From contig JABDBK010000019.1 in assembly GCA_013288655.1 (NCBI GenBank), positions 1 to 32,428 on the forward strand: 32,428 bases of DNA. Direction: 5' to 3'. This document shows, one piece after another, positions 24,659-32,428 of this stretch. Under the pieces are notes generated by a model. That model ran no database searches, was not told the origin of the DNA, and saw only the letters and a list, made by a program, of their open reading frames with translations. Position numbers and translations under genes: made by a program. The first letter of the stretch is position 1, and every line of letters starts with the position of its first letter. This DNA comes from Gammaproteobacteria bacterium (GTDB lineage Bacteria > Pseudomonadota > Gammaproteobacteria > DSM-16500).

Positions 24659-24703
24659 ATTTTACATCATAATAAAAGACGAGAGGGTGACTTTATGTAA
24701 AAT
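24659..24703. repeat. 9-bp inverted repeat in a divergent promoter region
   Basis: ATTTTACAT (24659-24667) and ATGTAAAAT (24695-24703) are perfect inverted repeats 27 bases apart, between the divergent GGDEF-EAL and MFS genes. It could be a regulator site for either gene. No regulator gene is nearby. Confidence 0.35.
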
Positions 24704-24766
24704 TATTTGATAATATGACTACATTGTGATATTTTTATTAAATTATGAAGCGTTATAGCATTAAAT

Positions 24767-26035
24767 ATGCGCATTAGATCAATCATTAGTAGCAGTTTAG
24801 GCAATATTTTAGAGTGGTATGACTTCGGATTATTTGCCATATATTCTCCTATTTTTAGCCAACTATTTTTTCCTCATACAAATCCACGCATTGCTTTGAT
24901 TGAAACGTTAAGTATTTTTGCAGTGGGCTTTCTTTGTAGACCTATAGGTGCTTTGATATTTGGTTATATGGGTGATAAGCAAGGCCGTTCAAAAACATTA
25001 CGATTATCTATATTAATGATTTCTCTACCTACCTTATTCATTGGTTTGTTACCCACTTATTATCATATAGGCATTTATGCTCCCATTTTATTGATGATAG
25101 TTCGAGTATGGCAAGGCATTAGCTTGGGTGGTGAATATAGTGGTAATTTAATTTATTTAGCTGAATCTGCACCTTCTAAATATCGCGCGACAATCACTGC
25201 ATTTGCGGGGACGGGTGCTAATTTAGGTATTTTGCTTGCATCCATCGTCGGTGGAATGACTTCTTATTTTTTTAGCGACAAATTATTTATGGAGTGGGGT
25301 TGGCGTATACCTTACATATTAAGCGGTATATTTTGTTTGTTTATTTATATGACTCGATTGAAAATGCAAGAAACAAGTGCATTTGAATATATCAAAAAAA
25401 ATCGACTCATTGTTGCAAATCCCATAAAAACAATGTTCAAGTTTGATATGCCGTTTGTGTTACGTACCGTAGGTTTGGTTTGCATGGGCAGTACATTTTA
25501 TTATTTTTGTTTTATCTATGTGCCTTTATATTTAGGTAGTACATTGAAACTACCTTTATTTCAAACAACTACATTAATATCCATATTAATGTGTTGCATG
25601 ATTATCCTGGTGCCGCTTGCAGGAATGATTTGTGATTACATTGGCAGACGTCGAATGTTATTATTTAATGCCATTTTTGTCATTTTAGTGACTATCCCAG
25701 GTTTTGTCGTCATGCATCTTGGGTATGCTAATATGGCCTTAGTGACTCTGGTTTTATACACTATTGCAAGTTCATTAGAACAAGGTACCACATCAGTCGC
25801 TGTTGTTGAGAATTATCCATTATCAGCACGTTATACCGGTTTATCTTTAGGCTATAATGTTGGTAATGGTATTTTCGGTGGAACAGTGCCTATCGTGAGT
25901 GAATGGTTGGTATATAAAACGCATTATATGTTAGCACCAGCTTTTTATATTACTTTTTGTGCTTTGATTACGACCTTTGTCATATTCTTTTTTGTTAAGG
26001 AAACAAAAGGGACCAGTTTAGTCAATCATTGTTAA
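24767..26035 (+). CDS. MFS transporter, metabolite:proton symporter (MHS/ProP-like) family
   Basis: The 422-residue protein has 12 predicted membrane helices. Family motifs are the opening SSSLGNILEWYDFGLFAIY, the loop-2/3 signature FGYMGDKQGRSKTL (with CRPIGALIFGYMGD), RVWQGISLGGEYSG in helix 4 and GMICDYIGRRRMLL between helices 8 and 9. These place it in the MHS group with ProP, KgtP, CitA and ShiA; substrates are osmolytes or organic acids taken up with protons. It lacks the C-terminal coiled coil of osmosensing ProP. The start has no strong ribosome-binding site (GAAG about 18 bases upstream), but ATG 24767 is where family homology begins. Confidence 0.9.
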   Translation: MRIRSIISSSLGNILEWYDFGLFAIYSPIFSQLFFPHTNPRIALIETLSIFAVGFLCRPIGALIFGYMGDKQGRSKTLRLSILMISLPTLFIGLLPTYYHIGIYAPILLMIVRVWQGISLGGEYSGNLIYLAESAPSKYRATITAFAGTGANLGILLASIVGGMTSYFFSDKLFMEWGWRIPYILSGIFCLFIYMTRLKMQETSAFEYIKKNRLIVANPIKTMFKFDMPFVLRTVGLVCMGSTFYYFCFIYVPLYLGSTLKLPLFQTTTLISILMCCMIILVPLAGMICDYIGRRRMLLFNAIFVILVTIPGFVVMHLGYANMALVTLVLYTIASSLEQGTTSVAVVENYPLSARYTGLSLGYNVGNGIFGGTVPIVSEWLVYKTHYMLAPAFYITFCALITTFVIFFFVKETKGTSLVNHC

Positions 26036-26119
26036 ATACATGACTTTAAATAGATAAAACTATACAATATTTAACTGTATAAGCACTATATCATATTTTA
26101 CAATATAAAGGACTATATT

Positions 26120-26614
26120 ATGAAAAAAATTCTATCAATAATACTATTTTGCATATTTATTTCAACAGCTGTATTTGCGGCAGATACGTTAAAAATCGGT
26201 ATTGTGGACATGAATCAAGTGATACAAAAATCACCTCTGATGATATCATTAAATGACGATTTATCCAAAAAATTTAAGCCCCGTCAAGATGAGATTAATG
26301 CAGCTAATCAAAAATTACAGGATAGCGTCTCAAAGCTGAATACTTCAGCAAATTTAAGTTCGGATGAACGCAGTAAATTGCAAAACAAAATTTTATCAGA
26401 TAAAGCAAATGTTCAGATCTTAAGTGCATCATTTGAGCGAGATATAACAATAGCAAAAGATCAATCTTTACAAAAATTCATGAGTAAATTAACTAATGTG
26501 ATAGGTAAAATTGCTAAAGATGGGAATTTTGATCTTATTGAACAGCAAACAAACATGCTTTATATAAATAACAAGGTTGATATCACTTCTGATGTTTTGA
26601 AACAAATGACCTAG
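26120..26614 (+). CDS. Skp/OmpH-family periplasmic chaperone
   Basis: The 164-residue protein has a signal peptide (MKKILSIILFCIFISTAVFA, cleavage after VFA). The mature part starts DTLKIGIVDMNQVIQKSP, the conserved Skp/OmpH opening strand. A long charged helical region follows (about 45-125, the tentacle coiled coil), then DGNFDLIEQQTNMLYIN...DVLKQM. Skp trimers hold unfolded outer-membrane proteins in the periplasm. The usual neighbours bamA and lpxD are absent, so this may be an extra copy serving the several barrels encoded here (inference). AAAGGA lies seven bases before the ATG. Confidence 0.88.
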   Translation: MKKILSIILFCIFISTAVFAADTLKIGIVDMNQVIQKSPLMISLNDDLSKKFKPRQDEINAANQKLQDSVSKLNTSANLSSDERSKLQNKILSDKANVQILSASFERDITIAKDQSLQKFMSKLTNVIGKIAKDGNFDLIEQQTNMLYINNKVDITSDVLKQMT

Positions 26615-26623
26615 GAAACATAG

Positions 26624-26672
26624 GTGATGCAGTGTTTATCTTGAATTAAATGCTGTGTCACTTCATTTTCTT
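26624..26672 (+). terminator. Probable terminator between the convergent skp-like and ClC genes
   Basis: GTGATGCAGTGTTT (26624-26637) can pair along 14 bases, four of them G-U, with AAATGCTGTGTCAC (26648-26661). The loop is ten bases and the T-rich TTCATTTTCTT follows. It lies ten bases after the skp-like stop and touches the end of the convergent ClC gene. Confidence 0.55.
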
Positions 26673-28033
26673 ACTAAGATATCTGAAACAAAAAAACCTT
26701 GTTTATGCAATCTCAATGTAAAAATAGTTTCATTACAAAGTTTCATACGTATAACGCACGAAATAGCAACAGTCATTATAATAGGTAAAATATTGGTATA
26801 ATCTCTAGTAATTTCGAAGGTAAGTAGAATTGCTGTAACAATTAATCCTGTTGAACCTCCAACAATACCTGCCATACCTGCTGTAACAAAAATAAGAGGA
26901 TTTAATTCATATCCTGGTAATAGATAATTCATCATAATCCCATAGGCAGCGCCCAAAGTTGCTCCAATAAATAATGACGGGGAAAAGATACCACCTGAGC
27001 CTCCCGATCCGAGCGTTAAACATGTCGCAAGTATTTTGAATAAACAAAGTAAGAGCAATAACCATGGATTTGTTAATAAAAATTGAAATATATCATTAAT
27101 AGTGGAATATCCTATCCCTTCAACGTAATAATGACCAAAATAATTTGCAAATACATATAAAATGATACCAACGAAAGCCATACCCATCATGTGTCGAATA
27201 TAAGGATTATCAAAAATATTTAAAAATGATATTTCCATAAAATACATAAGTCTAATAAAAGCAAATGAAGCAATTCCAACAAGAAATGAAAAAGGAATCA
27301 AAGAAATTAATATTATCAAATATTGTTGATAACTTACATTTGACATGATGATTGGAGAGGTGAATTCAGGTATGGTACCAAAAGCATAATATGACACAAA
27401 TGTTGCGCTAACAACAGCGATAGCTACCACACTAACACTCATCATATCCACTGATACAAGCATGAGTTCGATCGCAAATATTAATCCAGTGACAGGCGCA
27501 CCAAATGTGGCTGCAATCCCTGCACCAGCTCCTGCCGCAACTAAAATAATTCTCTGTTGGTTTGGCATCGATATTAATTGACCCAGGGTAGAGCCAAGCG
27601 AGGCACCAATTTGAATAATAGGTCCTTCACGTCCTGCTGAACCTCCTGTTCCAATGGTCACTGCCGATGCTAGAACTTTAATTAAAGCTACAGCAGGAGA
27701 AATTTTACCTTGTTTGTAATGAATAGCGTAGAGGGCTTCTGGTACGCCATGGCCTTTAGCTTCGAGTGCAAAACGGGTTGTGAGAAATGTGACGATGCAT
27801 GCACCTATGACTGGAACTAGAATAATCAAAATCTTATAGTTAAAAAGCGGTAAATGCTGTGTTGAATCATAAAATATATGTCCATTATCAAAAAAACAAA
27901 TTTTGATAATACTATCAAGAAGCATACGAAAAAGTATGGCACCTATGCCGCTCATAATTCCAACCACAATAGCAAGCATTATCATATGGATATTTTTTAA
28001 TGGCTGGAAATCTTGAAATGTAGACTGATCCAT
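26663..28033 (-). CDS. ClC-family chloride channel/transporter
   Basis: The 456-residue inner-membrane protein has the ClC fold. Anion-pathway motifs are GHGVP (94-98, in place of GSGIP), GSAGREGP (131-138, gating Glu136) and GSGGSGGIFSPSLFIG near residue 345. No C-terminal CBS domains are present. The first Glu of the internal pair is kept, but the second (the internal proton-transfer Glu of Cl-/H+ exchangers) is Leu190 in IFAIELML, as a non-acidic residue is in channel-type members. It may move Cl- or another anion for acid resistance or charge balance. No strong ribosome-binding site precedes ATG 28033. Confidence 0.9.
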   Translation of the reverse strand: MDQSTFQDFQPLKNIHMIMLAIVVGIMSGIGAILFRMLLDSIIKICFFDNGHIFYDSTQHLPLFNYKILIILVPVIGACIVTFLTTRFALEAKGHGVPEALYAIHYKQGKISPAVALIKVLASAVTIGTGGSAGREGPIIQIGASLGSTLGQLISMPNQQRIILVAAGAGAGIAATFGAPVTGLIFAIELMLVSVDMMSVSVVAIAVVSATFVSYYAFGTIPEFTSPIIMSNVSYQQYLIILISLIPFSFLVGIASFAFIRLMYFMEISFLNIFDNPYIRHMMGMAFVGIILYVFANYFGHYYVEGIGYSTINDIFQFLLTNPWLLLLLCLFKILATCLTLGSGGSGGIFSPSLFIGATLGAAYGIMMNYLLPGYELNPLIFVTAGMAGIVGGSTGLIVTAILLTFEITRDYTNILPIIMTVAISCVIRMKLCNETIFTLRLHKQGFFVSDILVRK

Positions 28034-28223
28034 GTTGACAGTATTACCTAATGCAATCCTATTTTAATATTATCTCATAATCTATTTTATAAGTATGCAT
28101 GATATGTAACCACATGATTATTATTAAATTTTTATGAAATGATGGGTTAATATTGCGCTCGTTTAAAAGAATATGTCAAAATCGTTTATAATCTATGAAT
28201 CATTGTACGAAGCTGGAGCTAGA

Positions 28224-29507
28224 ATGAAAATAAGTAGATTTCTACAAATTACCATCACTGCAATGATATTATTTACTATTATCATCACTTTTATTTTATT
28301 AATTAAGCCGTCATGGTATCCACAATCTCCTATTAAAGTAGGAGTATTATTTTCTCAAACTGGAGAGTTTGCTGGCAGCGATCGATTATTAATTGATGCA
28401 ACAATACTCGCTATAGAAGAAATAAATGCTCAAGGCGGCTTGTTACAACGTAAAATCGACATTGTACTTGCGGATGGTCGATCTTCAGATGAGGTCTTTG
28501 CTAAAGAAGCTAATCGACTTATTAAAAAAGAAAAAGTCAGCGTGATATTTGGCTGTCTTACATCTTCCTGTCGAAAACGTGTAAAAGAAGTGGTTGAACA
28601 CGAAAACCATTTATTAATGTATCCCGTTGCTTACGAAGGTCTAGAGCAATCTCCAAATATCATTTACTTAGGTGACGCACCTAATCAACAATTTATTCCA
28701 GCTATAAAATGGGCTATAGATCACTTGGGCAAACGTTTTTATCTAGTTGGCTCAGATTATATATGGCCTCATATTGCTAATGAAATTATTAAAACAGAAA
28801 TTGCGAATTTAGGCGGACAAGTAGTAGGAGAAGATTATATTCTCTTGGGTGATAATAAAATGCAACCCATTATTCAACATATACTTGCTACAAAACCTCA
28901 AGTTATATTACATACGCTTGTTGCAAGCAGTAATAAATTTTTTTTTGAAGCTTTACATCAAGCAGGCATTAGCTCTCAAAAAATTCCTGTATTAACATTT
29001 GCTATAGGTGAAGGCCAGGTTCAGGAATTTAACATAAAATATATAGCAGGAAATTATGCCGCATGGAGTTATTTTGAAAGTATTAATGACCCGGAAAATA
29101 TAGCTTTTGTAAAACGATTTAAAAAACGTTTTGGGCAAGATAGAGTGACCACTGATCCCATGGCATCAGTCTATATGGGCGTAAAATTATGGGCGCAAGC
29201 CGTACTAGATGCAGGAACTGATGATGTTTTAGCAGTGCGAAATACTATATTACGTCAAAGTTTACATTCTCCTTCTGGCCCAGTGTATATTGATCCATAT
29301 AATCAACATACTTGGAGAATAGTACGTATAGGCCAATTTTTAGAAAATGGTCAAATCAAAGAAGTTTGGAGATCTGCCAAACCCATTCCACCAGAACCTT
29401 ATCCGCCATTCAAATCTAAAGCTGAATGGCAAAATTTACTCCAACAGTTGTATGAAAAATGGGGACAGCAATGGGGCAACTACCAAAAAACAAATCAACC
29501 ATCATAA
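28224..29507 (+). CDS. Membrane-tethered UrtA/AmiC-like type I periplasmic binding protein
   Basis: The 427-residue protein has an N-terminal uncleaved-looking membrane segment (about residues 8-27). A type I binding-protein fold follows, typical of urea/short-amide receptors: IKVGVLFSQTGEFAGSDRLLIDATILAIEEINAQGGLLQRKIDIVLADGRSS, SVIFGCLTSSCRKRVKEVVE, PNIIYLGDAPNQQFIPAIKW and SSGP-like SPSGPVYIDPYNQHTWR near the end. ATG 28224 is preferred over 28173 because GGAG lies five bases upstream. No permease or ATPase genes of a Urt transporter follow; instead the next gene, an adenylate cyclase, overlaps its 3' end. This suggests a sensory rather than a transport role (inference). The ligand could be urea, an amide or a branched-chain amino acid. 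Confidence 0.87.
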   Translation: MKISRFLQITITAMILFTIIITFILLIKPSWYPQSPIKVGVLFSQTGEFAGSDRLLIDATILAIEEINAQGGLLQRKIDIVLADGRSSDEVFAKEANRLIKKEKVSVIFGCLTSSCRKRVKEVVEHENHLLMYPVAYEGLEQSPNIIYLGDAPNQQFIPAIKWAIDHLGKRFYLVGSDYIWPHIANEIIKTEIANLGGQVVGEDYILLGDNKMQPIIQHILATKPQVILHTLVASSNKFFFEALHQAGISSQKIPVLTFAIGEGQVQEFNIKYIAGNYAAWSYFESINDPENIAFVKRFKKRFGQDRVTTDPMASVYMGVKLWAQAVLDAGTDDVLAVRNTILRQSLHSPSGPVYIDPYNQHTWRIVRIGQFLENGQIKEVWRSAKPIPPEPYPPFKSKAEWQNLLQQLYEKWGQQWGNYQKTNQPS

Positions 29508-31144
29508 AGCGTTTTACGCTTGAGCGATTATTTTCTCAATCCAATTTGTTAGCTTGGCTGCTATTAATCGCATTATTACCATTGTTAATAGCAACCGTTT
29601 TTACCTACGAATTTGCAAAAAAAGCTTTATTAGATCAAGTTAAAGAACGCTTATTGCATATCACACAAGAAAAAATATACCAAATTGAAAATTATATTGA
29701 AGAAAGAAAAGCAGATATCCATGAATTATCATCCAATCCAGAAATCAGTCGCCTTGTGCAAGAATTTAAAAAAAATTCTAATTTTCAAAAACTTCAACTT
29801 ATTGCAAAAAAAGAATTGGGTTATTATTTGAATATTTCATATCAAGATTACAGTGATGTTTTTCTTATTTCACCATCAGGAGATATTTTATATAGCGAAA
29901 ATACTCCAACATTAAGTGGTAAAAACATTCAACAAATCCCTCATGTTTACAAACAACTGATCAAAGTATTTGATGATGCAAATACTTTAATGTCAGTAGA
30001 AATTTCGGATATTGAAATGGATAATAATAAGTTGAATCCACATTTTTATCTGGCAGCACCTATATTCGAACTTGGACATATTACTGCAATTTTAGTGTTA
30101 TCTTTGCCTAGTTATAAAATTCAAGAAGTATTAGCATCGACAGCAAATCTAGGACGAAGCGGCGAAACACTCATGGCACAACCCAATGGTAAAGAACGCA
30201 TCATCAGCTCTAAAAAAGAAATCAATCTCAGTGAGATGAATGAGTTAAGCAAAATTAAACTGGGGAAAATACTCAAAGAAGCAGGGCAAGGAACATCAGG
30301 ATTTGCTCAAATGATAGATCAAAATAACAAGGAAATACTTTCTGCATGGGGTTATTTACCTTCATTAGGATGGGGAATTTTAGTAAAAGTCAATTTATCA
30401 GAAGTATTTATCCCGATAGTACATTTAAGGCATCAATTATATTTGCTGTTTGCTCTAACATTAGGTTTAATTATATTGTTAGCACGTCTTGTGGCAGAAA
30501 ATATTCGACGTGCTGAAGAACGTACTGGACAATTATTATTAAATATTTTACCTGTTACCATTGCAGAACGTCTAAAGTACGGTGAACGTACCATTGCAGA
30601 TAATTTTGAAGCAACAGTATTATTTATTGATATCGTAGGATTCACGGAATTCTCAAATTACATGCCGCCAGAAAATGTTGTTGAATTTCTCAATAATATA
30701 TTTTCACGTTTTGATACTATTCTAGAAAACTTTCAAGCTGAAAAAATTAAAACAATAGGAGATTCTTATATGTTAGTATCAGGATTACCTGATCCTAATC
30801 AAAATCACGCAAAGATAATCGCCAATATTGCATTAGCTATGAAAAAGACATTGTCCGAATATAATATTGAAAATAATACTCACTACCAAATACGTATTGG
30901 AATTGCCAGTGGTGCTGTGACAGCAGGCATTGTTGGATTCAAAAAATTTAGCTATGATGTCTGGGGAAAGACAGTCAATATTGCAAGCCGAATGGAGTCT
31001 CAAGGTATAGCGAATCAAATTCAAGTGGCTGAAAGTACTTATTTAATGCTGAAGGATGATTTTGAATTTGAAAAACGTGGCGACATAGCTATTAAAGGCA
31101 TAGGTACCATGACAACCTATCTCCTATTAGCCCCAAAACAATGA
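29471..31144 (+). CDS. Transmembrane class III adenylate cyclase with Cache-like sensor
   Basis: The 557-residue protein has TM1 (about 27-45), a periplasmic dCache-like domain (about 50-318), TM2 (about 322-341), a transducer helix with LLLNILPVTIAERLKYGERTIAD (365-387) and a class III cyclase domain (about 380-553). Metal-binding Asp387 (VLFIDIVGFTEF) and Asp431 (IGDSYM) are present. The adenine-selecting pair is Lys427 (KIKTIGD) and Asp496 (SYDVWG), with transition-state residues Asn503 and Arg507 (VNIASRME). These predict cAMP synthesis rather than cGMP. ATG 29471 has GGGGA five bases upstream; the in-frame ATG 29459 has none. The gene overlaps the binding-protein gene by 37 bases, so the two are coupled. 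Confidence 0.92.
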   Translation: MGQLPKNKSTIIKRFTLERLFSQSNLLAWLLLIALLPLLIATVFTYEFAKKALLDQVKERLLHITQEKIYQIENYIEERKADIHELSSNPEISRLVQEFKKNSNFQKLQLIAKKELGYYLNISYQDYSDVFLISPSGDILYSENTPTLSGKNIQQIPHVYKQLIKVFDDANTLMSVEISDIEMDNNKLNPHFYLAAPIFELGHITAILVLSLPSYKIQEVLASTANLGRSGETLMAQPNGKERIISSKKEINLSEMNELSKIKLGKILKEAGQGTSGFAQMIDQNNKEILSAWGYLPSLGWGILVKVNLSEVFIPIVHLRHQLYLLFALTLGLIILLARLVAENIRRAEERTGQLLLNILPVTIAERLKYGERTIADNFEATVLFIDIVGFTEFSNYMPPENVVEFLNNIFSRFDTILENFQAEKIKTIGDSYMLVSGLPDPNQNHAKIIANIALAMKKTLSEYNIENNTHYQIRIGIASGAVTAGIVGFKKFSYDVWGKTVNIASRMESQGIANQIQVAESTYLMLKDDFEFEKRGDIAIKGIGTMTTYLLLAPKQ

Positions 31145-31154
31145 CATTTTTAAG

Positions 31155-31178
31155 AGAAATTAAAAGAAGGAAATTTCT
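31155..31178. terminator. Weak hairpin between convergent genes
   Basis: AGAAATT (31155-31161) and AATTTCT (31172-31178) form a 7-bp stem with a ten-base loop in the 34-base gap between the cyclase stop and the end of the convergent Cys-rich gene. The stem is A-T rich, so terminator function is uncertain. Confidence 0.3.
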
Positions 31179-32111
31179 TTACGAAGGAATGCTCCCCCCA
31201 AAAAAAGTATTATACATATACAACATTGCCGCTTCGATGTCGGGAAATGAACTAACGCTTGTTGCGCTCCATATTTTATTGCTTAAAGTACAATTCGTTT
31301 CTGGAGCTATATAAGTACTCGTTACCACTGGACAAGTACAAGTAACACTGTTGCCATTGACTACACAAGGTGCGCCGAAACAATTTGCAAAAGGCCCAGA
31401 AGGACAATCTGTTGGTGTTTCACCACTTGAATTAACCATGGAATAAGTGGACGTCACTGTATTTCCAACGGGTTTGCTTGTATTATAATCCGATGGTGAA
31501 ATAGAGGCTGAATAGGCTCCTTGATAAGAGGATATTAATAGACAGCTGCATGTCACACTGGTTTGCACACCATTATAATCGCATTGAGCACTTCTGCATA
31601 AAGCATACGGCATATTAGTGAACCCGTAATTCGGCGAAAGCGTACATTGAATATTATTGTTTTCGGTTTCTATACAACCCGAGGGAAGAGTGATTGGCGG
31701 AGCTTTTGTAATTTGTAAAATAGTTGCGGCATTGGGACGATAACACTGATTCGTTGAACCAGCTTCACAAACTACAGGACCATTATAGGTAGCCGGAGCT
31801 AACAGACTGCCATTTGCTTGTAACGATAGAATACAAGATGAACCTTTACTCGGTAGCGTAAAAGTATTACCACACACACCTTCTCCAATAGTGATTTGAG
31901 CGATACCTTGAATGGGTGTCATCGTTAAAGTATGGGGCTTGTTGGATTGATTAGTGACTCGATATTTGATGGTAGCGCTCGTGTTGGATGCAACGGAAAT
32001 AGTTGTAGGTGTTAAAGGTGTAAAAGTCCATACTGGAGTCCCCGCGTCGACCGCATTAATCCATAATAATATTCCAATAATGCTTATAGAGATGACATAT
32101 TTTCTCTTCAT
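31179..32111 (-). CDS. Cys-rich exported protein of unknown function
   Basis: The 310-residue protein has a signal peptide (MKRKYVISISIIGILLWINAVDA). An immunoglobulin-like or choice-of-anchor-type domain follows (about 24-135, PVWTFTPLTPTTISVASNTSATIKYRVTNQSN), with a Cys in SKGSSCILSL. The C-terminal half holds two copies of a Cys motif: CRSAQCDYNGVQTSVTCSC and CFGAPCVVNGNSVTCTC (pattern C-x3-x-C-x2-NG-x2-VTC-x-C). Ser/Thr/Asn are abundant, as in surface proteins. No enzyme motif is seen. ATG 32111 is chosen for AAGGA seven bases upstream and the signal peptide. It starts ten bases after the stop of the outer-membrane barrel gene, so the two are probably one operon. Related exported proteins are frequent in Legionella-like genomes (recollection, unverified). 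Confidence 0.7.
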   Translation of the reverse strand: MKRKYVISISIIGILLWINAVDAGTPVWTFTPLTPTTISVASNTSATIKYRVTNQSNKPHTLTMTPIQGIAQITIGEGVCGNTFTLPSKGSSCILSLQANGSLLAPATYNGPVVCEAGSTNQCYRPNAATILQITKAPPITLPSGCIETENNNIQCTLSPNYGFTNMPYALCRSAQCDYNGVQTSVTCSCLLISSYQGAYSASISPSDYNTSKPVGNTVTSTYSMVNSSGETPTDCPSGPFANCFGAPCVVNGNSVTCTCPVVTSTYIAPETNCTLSNKIWSATSVSSFPDIEAAMLYMYNTFFGGSIPS

Positions 32112-32121
32112 GACACTATCC

Positions 32122-32428
32122 TTATGCAAGATATGTGAGATTAAATAAAACTCCATTCGTATATAAATGATTGAGGCTAAGTCCGTTATTCATAGTTTGA
32201 CCATTTGCACGACCCAATTCACTTTTGCCCCAATCTGCAAATTCATATCCTGCACCTATTTGCCAATGCTTATTCACTTGTGCTTGCACACCAGCGCCTA
32301 CGGTATAAGTCAATGTTGTACAGGTATTTGATGTAAAATTAGCATTAGGTAAAGCTTCAAAAATAATGGGTGTGTTGCTGAAATCCGTGGCTTTATTAAA
32401 TCCCACTCCAACACTTGCACTAAGCCAT
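32122..32428 (-). CDS. Outer-membrane beta-barrel protein, 3' part (5' end beyond right edge)
   Basis: The frame is open to the window edge and reads WLSASVGVGFNKATDFSNTP before the remaining strands. Only the last 101 codons are visible. Strands with the barrel pattern include LTYTVGAGVQAQVNKHWQIG, AGYEFADWGKSELG and LYTNGVLFNLTYLA. The WQIGxGYEFADWGKSxLG and final HLYTNGxxFNLTYLA motifs are typical of opacity/OmpA-like small barrels (PF13505) in Legionella-like bacteria. The annotated internal start would be GTG, but coding clearly continues upstream. It is followed after ten bases by the Cys-rich exported protein gene. Confidence 0.75.
   Translation of the reverse strand, partial: WLSASVGVGFNKATDFSNTPIIFEALPNANFTSNTCTTLTYTVGAGVQAQVNKHWQIGAGYEFADWGKSELGRANGQTMNNGLSLNHLYTNGVLFNLTYLA

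Overview
The window is AT-rich DNA from a Gram-negative bacterium, most likely a gammaproteobacterium of the Legionellales (Legionella/Coxiella-like). This rests on codon and base composition, on the style of the outer-membrane barrels and Cys-rich exported proteins, and on a FAD monooxygenase ending in a eukaryote-type CaaX box. Taxonomy is inference; no rRNA or tRNA gene is present.

The centre (about 9.2-14.7 kb) is a replicon backbone. It holds six or seven iteron-like repeats at about 22-bp spacing (9957-10098), a distant extra copy (9268-9284), an AT-rich stretch, a perfect 26-bp palindrome before parA, a ParA ATPase, a plasmid-type ParB, a small protein that looks like a tandem ribbon-helix-helix, a Rep_3-family initiator and a second, canonical ParB. 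A parS-like site (TGTTCCACGAGGAACG) lies upstream. The window is therefore probably part of a plasmid or chromid, or an integrated one.

Left arm (1-9.2 kb): a divergent gene edge and a LysR regulator; a periplasmic YceI protein; a leftward run of outer-membrane barrel, S53 (sedolisin) peptidase, short-type aconitase and DUF4239 membrane protein; a rightward outer-membrane protein; and an exported acetamidase/formamidase-family protein. The last is flanked by two gene relics: a piece of a choloylglycine hydrolase/penicillin acylase, and a piece of an Ada-type methyltransferase in which a conserved Trp codon has become TAG.

Right arm (14.8-32.4 kb): the FAD monooxygenase with C-terminal CAMC; a leftward RND efflux pair (adaptor and permease) followed by a FadI-type thiolase; a PAS-GGDEF-EAL c-di-GMP protein; an MHS-family MFS transporter; a Skp/OmpH chaperone; a ClC protein; an overlapping pair of a membrane-tethered UrtA-like binding protein and a Cache-class III adenylate cyclase; then a Cys-rich exported protein and the 3' part of an outer-membrane barrel running off the right edge.

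The arms look like assorted accessory cargo (envelope, transport, second-messenger signalling, possible host interaction) around the replicon core. The points most worth following up are the CaaX monooxygenase, the one-ParA/two-ParB arrangement with candidate parS sites, and the binding-protein/cyclase pair.
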